Positions 43,001 to 52,000 of a DNA stretch of 64,000 nucleotides are shown piece after piece; within the stretch, counting starts at the first letter, position 1; each line of letters opens with the position of its first letter. The DNA lies in contig JAWUZG010000084.1 of assembly GCA_036785705.1 (NCBI GenBank), positions 4,399,001 to 4,463,000 of the forward strand, in the 5' to 3' direction. The position numbers were made by a program, and so were the translations under genes. Under the pieces are notes generated by a model. That model had not been told where the DNA came from, searched no databases, and was given only the letters and a program-made list of their open reading frames with translations. The DNA is from Acanthornis magna (taxonomy: Eukaryota > Chordata > Aves > Passeriformes > Acanthizidae).

Positions 43001-46000
43001 GATGTTAGTCAAATTTCATTGATTCAGTGCTTGTGTTATTGTAGCTTTTTTTTCCCTGGCCCTTTTGGGACATACGCACATTTAAATTATTCAATAGCTA
43101 AAGTGCTTAGTTGCCCTGCATTTCATCACAAGTTAAAGATTCTCCTCCTCCTTCTGTGCAACCTGAAATTCTGTGTTCAGGTGTTGATCCCTGTGCATAA
43201 AACTTTTCTGTCCAGGTAGTGATACTAATTTCCATCACTTCATAAATGGTTTTCTCAGTAACACATCATCTAAATATGTCATCTGATTTGTTCTGTTAGT
43301 TGCAGACTTCCAAAAGAGTATTTTCTATTAAATTTAAATCTTATTTTTCTTCCTTTTTTTTCCTTTGAAGCTAGTTCCCTTTTGAGGATGTTATGACTTT
43401 AAAGTGCATTCAATAAAGCAGATGTTGTGTAGGTGCTGCTGGTAGGTAGGTGGTGCAGAGCTGGAAGTTCAAGGTGTGAAGTGTGTTTCCATGCTCACTA
43501 TGTTAATTGTATCAATAGCAAAAGGTCCTAAAGAAGAGTAAATAGGAATGTTCATCCTGGAAATTGTAGAAGTGATGCAGTGTAAGTCTCTAAAAACAGA
43601 AGAATGTTGCTTTTTTACAAGAGGAAGAATGGAAAGATAATTTAGTATTTCTGACAACATTCAGTTTTCATGGTCACGTAATCAGCTAAACTCTTAACCA
43701 AAAAAAAAAAAAAAAATCCCATCATCAGGATCACTGACATGAAACCAGTGGCAATGTGGTCTACAGCGCTTTCAACTCCCTGCCACCTCAGACAGGCAGC
43801 AGACTTGGAATAATTTCCCTGTTTCTACCTTTTTCTTCCTACCTGAAAAGGCTACAGTGTCATCCTGAGGCCAAGTGAGATCAGATCCTGATATACTCGA
43901 ATAAATCTAGGATCCAGACTCTAAGAATGGAATTAGAATGATTATACCTTAGTATAATTTGTGAAAAAATCTGGAGAGGTATAAGCTGTTTCAAATAACA
44001 TTACACTCCATATAGTCATTCAATTCATGGTATATCAGATTCCCCCCCCCCTCATAAAATATGTAAGACAGCCTGAATTAGAATTTAATTGCAAAATGGA
44101 GTACAATCTCAACCCTATAAATGGCCTTATTTGTTGAGCTAGTTAGTATCCAAAAGAAAAAGAGTGTATTCTCAGGCTGCCTTTTTCTTCTTCCTTTACT
44201 TGCTAATCACTTCTCACTATGCTCATCAAATATTAAACCAAAACTAACCACGAAGGTTTATTCTGCCAAATATTATTTTTGCTATTTCTATTCAATAACT
44301 CTACACAACCAACTCCCTTGTGTGTGCTCTATTACCTTTTTCATGGACCTCAGCAGAACACAGCAATATTGATTTAACACTCAAAGATGTGTCTTGCAGC
44401 AAGCTGAGTTTTGTGTTGGTTTGTCAAAGACTTTCTTAACCCCCACCCCCAGCAGTGATGGCAACTAGACTGTCACTTAGGGAGAAAACTTGTGAAGCAA
44501 AATTATGTTTGTGCTCTTTCAGCCTTAAAAGGGGGGGGGGGGGGGGAGGGGAAGAAATCAGCAAAAACCCACATAACACACACACACACAAACGGGGGGA
44601 AAAAAGACCATTTTCTTACACTGCTCAGTACATGGCATCCCTATAGCTGCAAATCCTAATCGTGCTAACAGAGATAAAATAGAATAGAAATAAAGAAAAT
44701 GGAAAACATTGGGATGCAGGACAGTGCCTGGTACTTGCCTCCCTGTGTGCGATGTGACAGGAATTGCCAGCAGGCTCCTTGGGCTCACAGTGGAAAAGTA
44801 CTGCCTGCTTCAGCCAAGGAAAGCAGGGTTCCCCCACCCTGCGGGGCTCTCAAAGTTCTCACCTGGCACATTCCTAAAGGGCAGGATTTGCTTTGCAGCT
44901 CCCATTTGCCACTGGTTTTAAGCAGGTATATGTGCAGGGGAAGGAAAAGGGACACATTTTTCTCTTGCAGCAAATTAAGTAATTTACACTTTAGGCTTTT
45001 GCTGTGGGCTTTACCAAAATTGCTCAAACCTGTTGCAGAAAAACATTTTCCTCAAATTTAAAAGCCTTTAAAAGGGAAAGAAGGTGATCTACATTCCTAT
45101 TTTATCCAAAATGTTGACAATACAAAAATGAAAAGAAGTTGGGTTTAGGGTGTACTGAGTACATTTTTACACTGGTTTCCTTCATGGAGATCCACAGTGC
45201 AGTCTTGGGGCACTTGAGCCACATGTGCTGCTGAGGTAGTATTATGATCCACAGGTATGCAGGAAGGATTTAGGTTCCTACCATCTTCATAAATCTGTCA
45301 TTCGTGTGGGTACAGGAAACAGTTGAAATTTCTCAGATTATTAAAAAGCTAATAAAACTCACCAGAGTCCTCTATAGTGTATGCCCAGTCTGTGCCTGTC
45401 TCTACATCCAGGTTGCAGCTGTGAACGGTGCCTTGGATCAGTCCTTTTCTCCTTAATTACAGCAACTCAGGAACGACTCTGGATGGTGAACCTTGGGAAA
45501 TGTCACACAACTGTTGTTTAAATTTTTATCTGTAGTCCTTGCAAGTACTCACACAGAAATTAACAAAGCAACAAGTGCCATGTTTTATGTTAGTACATAT
45601 TTTAAATGCAACATTCTTAAAGACTGCTGTATTTTTTTTACAATTTGCAACCCCGCACTACAGCTAAAGTTTGTGTGCATTGGGTATGTGTCTGCACAGG
45701 AGTAGAGAAAGAGGAGAACATGCCTCTGTTTGTCCTCTAATAATATTCACATCTCTGTCTTAAACTGTAACAGGATGAAATGCAGTAAAATGGCCATAAC
45801 ATTACCTATCTGTCTTAATAAAGGAGCAAAGATAGGCAACTTTTAGCAAAGTGCTCTGAATTGGAAAATGATGGCAGGCTCAAGTTTACTGAGATCATTT
45901 AACATATCCAAAGGTTTGTTGGCAGAGCCTATCTCATACTTAAGTGTTCCTTTACATGGTTTCAATACTGATATCGTTATAAATACACAATTTTTTATTT

Positions 46001-49000
46001 ACATCAACATAATGATTAATATTAATTTTCCTAACAAAACACTCAAAGCCTTAATTGCATGTGCCTATCATCACACTAAAATGGGGCAAGTTTTCCATCA
46101 CTGTGGGTCTGAAGAAGTCAAGTGATTCCCAACGTTCTGCCTTTAAGGGGTACAGTTGTGTCTGCCTCTCTTGTGTTTTGTGAGACAGGGCATTACAATG
46201 CCATGTCACTCCACACTTCCACCTGAATTGGTGTCAGCTCAGGTGCCAGGAGCTGCTCCCCACTGCCCTCGTTCTTCCCCCGTCCCTGTTCCACCCCATC
46301 CATATTAGACATGTTCTCCATCTAAAGATCAGCTGTAGAAACACACATCTCTCTGTTATTTTTGCAGTGTATTGCTTACATTGTTGCTCTGCAGAGTTTG
46401 AAATATAAAACTCCTATAGGGAATTCTTAGAAACCCTTATAATGCAGTAAATCCTTTAGCTACTTGAAGTCAGTTAATAGGCTTTTTAAGACTAATCACA
46501 GCTCTGCACTTGACAAATATATCAGGATACTGCATTCACTGAGTGAAGTTGATACCGTCATTCATTATCTTATGACTTTGCATTAGACAAACTGAAATCA
46601 GACTTCTATCTCTAATTAAAAAAAAAAGGAATTTGCATTTCTTTCTGGAAAAGACAGGATTAATGATATCAAATACTTAGCAACTCTTCTACTCAGAGTC
46701 TTTAATTCAATGTAAGATAATTTACACAGTAAGAAACAACTTCTAAATACTCTGGAAGAGAAGTGGCCAGAACATTTTACACATTAGCAAATGCTTCTTA
46801 ACTTGCCTTTTAAAGGGGAACTAAATACACTAACTTTTACGTATCTTACATTTGAAACTTCGTGATAATTACTAAAAATCATTGTCTTTGAGCTGTTCTG
46901 TTTTTGTTGATGTGCTGAGAGTGCTTTGAGTCAGAAAAAATACACAAATAAATTATCATATTTTTACAGGCATGCAAACACTTTTGGAAGAATAAACTCC
47001 TTATGTCTACAGTAGAACAGTGTATGTGCACAATTATGCATGCACATACATTATTATTAGTTACCTAACTAAAATAGGAAGGATAAATAACACTGTAAAA
47101 GCACCTCGCATTTAAAATAAATGTGGTCTTTAGATGCTCTGAACCAGTGTATTTTGGCATAAAATTGAAAAGAGAAAAAAACAACCTCAACTGTATTAAT
47201 GCAAGTCCTGTAGCTGAAGAAAACTTGGAGTTGACATCAGACCAGTATTTGAAACGAATTACCAAAATAATATTTTAAATAATTCTGCATTTGTTGTTGC
47301 TCACGAGAAAAATGCCATGAAGGGCTCCAGCTCTTCATCTGGTAACAGAAGCCTGCAGTCAGTCAGGCCTGATTTTATTGCCATTTGCACAGGGACGTGG
47401 TGGCTGCTGTCAGCAGCACTGAGTGCAGCATGATTCAGCAGGTTTCTTCCCAAGGGGACGGCTGACAAAGGAGGGATGAAGAGAGGCGTTCTCAATCCAC
47501 TGGCAGCAGTCTGCCAAAGTCCTGGCTGAGCTCCCCGGGGCTGGCAGTGACCACTCATCTCTCACTTCCATGAGCATTAAAACTCTATTAATGAGCTCTT
47601 TTCTGCACACACAGTAGCACTTCCAAGAACTTTTGGCATTAGAACTAATATTATCTTTGGGGGCAAGGGTAAAAAGTAACCTGGCAATCAAGGCCTCAGG
47701 GTGTTTCTCTGCTATTTTAGCCCTAATTTCTGCAAGTGTTTTGACAGATTTTTAAATTATTATTACACTACTAAGACACAAGCACACTGCTGCAGCTCTG
47801 TATTTCTGTATCACTTTTACCTATTAAAGTCTTGAATAGTGATCTCCTTGAATGATGCCAAAATCTTCCTGAATGATGCCAAAGCTCTCCAGAAATGGAG
47901 ACTTGGGGGTGCCCTCTCCCGGTCCAGCTCTTCCATCCCCACGAGCCAGGCGTGGGTCGGTATTTCCCAGCTGGAAGCCCTAGCTTCCCTCCATTCCCTC
48001 TAGCAGCAAACCTGGCTGCAGCTATTATTGTAGTAACACTCCTCCTCGGGATTTGCAGGAGAGCTGCTCCCTCTGCCGAGTTTTCTGTGGATCGCCACCG
48101 GCACCTGATGTCCTTCCTGACCATGCTGGGCCCCAGCCCCGACTGGAACGTGGGGCTCTCTGCTGAGGACCTCTGCACCAAGGACTGCGGCTGGGTCCAG
48201 AAAGTGGTCCAGGATTTAATCCCCTGGGATGCTGGCACGGACAGCGGCGTCACCTATGAGGTATGGGGACTATCTGTAATGTATTCAAATGCATCACCTC
48301 AAAGCAGTGAAGTAGGAAAGCTGTTTGGTCCGTGGTGATGCCCTGCATGCCCTTATAATTTGTACCTTTTACTCTGGTAAAAATGCTTCTTAGAATGAAT
48401 TAAAAGTCGTTTAAACAGATGTTAACTATACTGTTGGTCGTTTTGCCTGAATTCCTTGAGCATTATAATTGAAAATATTAAATTCATCTGGGGTATTATT
48501 ACTACAGAATCACAGGATGGGTAAGGTTGGTAGGAGCCACAAAAACAACAACAGCAACAAAACAAAGACAAAGCCCCCAAACAAATCAAACAATAACAAA
48601 ACCCCCCAAACAAACAAATAAAAACACAACACAACAAAACAATCCCCTTACCATTAAGTATGAAAGTACTAAGTTCATCTTACATTGAAATTTTGCAGTT
48701 TAGCATTTCAGAGGAGTTTTAATTTCTGCAAACTTATTGTGTTATTAATCATTAGTTTCTTTTCTAACCTTTTTTTTCTTTTTGATTGCAGTCTCCTAAC
48801 AAACCTACAGTGCCTCAGGAGAAGATCAGACCTCTGACAAGCTTAGATCATCCCCAAAGTCCATTTTATGATCCAGAAGGAGGATCTATCAAGCTGGTGG
48901 CCAGAGTGGTCATTGAGAGAATTGCACGCAAGGTAGAATATATGAGTAAAATTCTCAAGCAAGCAAAAAACCCCGCTTCATAAACCAAAAAAACAATCAA

Positions 49001-52000
49001 TCCTTTCTCCCCCTGCCCTCCAAATCTACACTCTTTAACCTACCCACAGCAAAGATAATGGCAGAAAAAACAAAAATTGTCTTAGGGTATTAATTCTCCT
49101 AATTCTGGCAATTATTTTATCTACTTAATTGGGGATTTTCCCGAAGTATACCTAGGAACCCCTCATGTATGAGTTTCCTTTTTTCAGTGTCCACAATGAT
49201 TTTTTTGCAGGGGGAGCAGTGCAATATCGTTCCTGATAACATAGATGATATTGTGGCAGATCTAGCACCGGAGGAAAAAGAAGAAGGTACATTTGAAATT
49301 AGTTTGTGCACTACTAAGAATTTGTATTTTGTTCCATTCTCCACTGTTATCTGTAGATAAGGTAGAAAGCTGACTTAGGAGCAAAAATTCCACTCAGTAT
49401 CAAACAGTGATTTAGGCTTTCATCTCTTCTGATATCCTCTATTAGCCTTCCCTTATACAGAAAAGAAATTGCATGTATACCTAGAAGAAGACAATAACAT
49501 TACAGGTCATAAAAGAGAGAAAACTTTTGGGGTTCAAATTTATTTTTTTTAAATGAAAGTTGGCGATTGGTAATTCTCTTTTCTTCTGGGCTAAAATGGA
49601 GAAGATAGAATGCAGAAGGAAATAATGTATCCTATTAGAATATAAAGTAATCATCAGCTGAGTAAAGGAAAGCAAATGCAAGACTGTTTTTAATTTTCAG
49701 TGCCTTCACTTTTCAGATGATACTCCTGAGACCTGCATTTATTCAAACTGGTCCCCATGGTCAGCCTGCAGCTCTTCTACCTGTGAAAAGGGCAAGAGGA
49801 TGAGGCAGAGAATGCTTAAAGCCCAGCTGGACCTCAGTGTGCCCTGCCCAGACACTCAAGATTTTCAGCCCTGCATGGGTCCAGGCTGCAGTGATGAAGG
49901 TAACCAGGAATGGAAGGTGGAGGAGAAGAATACCTTGCAGACTTTGCTTTTCCTTTAAAGTTCTTTAGGGTGTTGGTTGCTGTGGTATGGCCTGAGTTAT
50001 GGCAAAGAGAGAATTGCTGCAGAACTTGAATGAAGCTGTCTGTGGTAATTTTTCTGCATCTCAGCTGAGTGAGTTCATGAAGTACATAGAAGTATAAAGG
50101 AAAGGAGTAAGGGATGCAGTGGAGGAGAAGGCAGTGTAAAAGGCAGTATAAAAGTGATACTGCACGCAAAAGGGCAGCAATTCTGTCAATATCCACGACT
50201 GAAATGACTCTCTGTATTGCAGATGGTTCCACTTGCATGATGTCTGACTGGATTACATGGTCCCCCTGCAGCGTCTCGTGTGGAATGGGAACGAGATCCA
50301 GGGAGAGATATGTCAAACAGTTCCCTGAGGATGGCTCCATGTGCAAAGTGCCTACCGAAGAGACCGAGAAGTGTATTGTCAATGAGGAATGCTGTAAGTA
50401 TTTTATCCAGCTTTATAAAATCCAGCCAATAGCAGGAGCTGTGTGCCCAAATCACTTTTTATATAAGACTTAGTGGGGTTCCACCGAGTTCCATCTTAGG
50501 CCCTGTGCTCTTCAATACCTTAATAAATGACTTGGACACAGGACTGGGTGAGATACTAAGCAATGATGATATAAAACAGATGATATAAAACTGGGAGGAG
50601 CTTTTGACTCCCTCAAAAGCAGGGAGGCATCAACAAATTAAAGAACTGGGCAATCATCAAACATATGAAGTTCAACAAGGCAAAGTGCTGGATTCTGAAC
50701 CTGGGATGGGGCAACCCTGGATATATGGACAGTCTGGGGAAGAGGAGACTGAGGGGAAGCCTCACTGCAGTTACAACTTCCTCATGAGAGGAAGAGGAGG
50801 GGCAGGCACTGATCTCTTCCCTGTGATGATCAGTGACAGGACCCAAGGGAATGGCCTGAAGCTGTGTGAGGGGAGGTTTAGGTTGGATATCAGAAAAAAT
50901 TTGGGCACTGGAAGAGGGTCCCCAGGGCAGTGGTCGCAGCACCAAGCCTGACAGAGTTCAAGAAGTGTTTGGACAGCACTCTCAGGGACATGGTGTGACT
51001 TGGGGATGACCCTGGGTAGGGCCAGATGTTGGACTCGATGGTGTTGGGGGTCCCTTCCAACTCAGCTGATGCTGTGATACTTATAAGCAATTTCCTCTGT
51101 CCACTTTGAACAGCTCCCAGCAGCTGCCTTGTCACTGAATGGGGTGAGTGGGATGAGTGCAGTGCCAGCTGTGGCACAGGGATGAAGAGGCGGCACAGAA
51201 TGATCAAGATGACTCCTGCTGATGGATCCATGTGCAAGGCAGAGACCACAGAGGCAGAGAAATGCATGATGCCCGAATGCCGTGAGTGTCTGGGAGATCC
51301 TCTCCTCTGCTTTAAGAAGAGACGTCATTTCTGACAGCACAGAAAGAGCACAGCTAAACCGGAAGCAATGTTTCTTTTCCTTGCTCTCCTTAAAATTAAG
51401 GAAAAAATCTTAGGGATTGTGCATTTAAGTAGCACAAACACCATCAGGATCAGAGCATCAATAAAAAACATTCAGTGGGATCTTGTGACTCTGTGTCACA
51501 CACTGTGGTGTGTGTATCAGCAAGCCATACATAAATAACTCTAAATTATGCAATATGAGGTTTATTTGACCATTAGGCAAGAATAAAATAAATAAAACAA
51601 TGGCTCCTTTTAACCTATTTTAATGGGCTCCTTTTAGCCCATGAACAGTTCAGAAATTGAGTTGTTTCTTTTGTGCAGTCTTACTGTCACTATTAATTTC
51701 TTAGGAAATATTAAATTTTAATCAGAGATAATTTTCTAAATATTTTTGGTAGATTAAATATGGGAGTTTCACCTTTTAGACTAAATTGTCTTCCAGTTCT
51801 GCTCACTGCAACTGTCCTTCTTTTTTTTTTCTTTTTTTTTTACAGGAGCTACAATTGAAACATAGCTCCTTAAACTATTTATTCTCCAGATGCACTGGGA
51901 CTCAGTAGATATGACCTAGATATAGAAAAAGATAGCAAAGATATTTAAATCAAGCAAACCTTTTAATTTAATATAAAGCTATCTGAGCTTCTTCAGGAAC

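Larger units (their letters stand above)
27648..48058 (+). other. SPON1: SPON1 intron, 20.4 kb
   Basis: This intron lies between the 65-nt exon and the 48059 exon; phase 2 is restored across it. No internal exon is needed, since NV|RAAPS joins directly. It contains several homopolymer runs (T at 27773-27799, A at 28593-28614, T41 near 33962-34002, G16 at 44531), an (ATT)n-like tract at 38029-38110, and long stretches of unique A/T-rich sequence. GC-richer patches without recognised content are at 30290-30600, 34920-35470 and 47300-47700. A paired forkhead-like motif at 33278-33312 and the segment at 35580-36310 are candidate regulatory DNA. Confidence 0.85.
48261..48791 (+). other. SPON1: SPON1 intron, 531 bases
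   Basis: Donor GTATGG, acceptor TTTTTGATTGCAG. It carries the short CR1 end at 48503 and the A/C-rich tract at 48541-48652; the rest is plain A/T-rich sequence. Confidence 0.93.

Noticed and set aside
47771..48253. 160-codon open frame on the minus strand
   Set aside because: It is antisense to the SPON1 exon at 48059-48260, whose frame, splice sites and family match are certain.
49834..50382. 182-codon open frame on the minus strand
   Set aside because: It runs antisense through the TSR1 and TSR2 exons and the intron between them, and has no family resemblance.
50604..50951. 115-codon + strand frame in the intron before TSR3
   Set aside because: It is inside the CR1 insertion.
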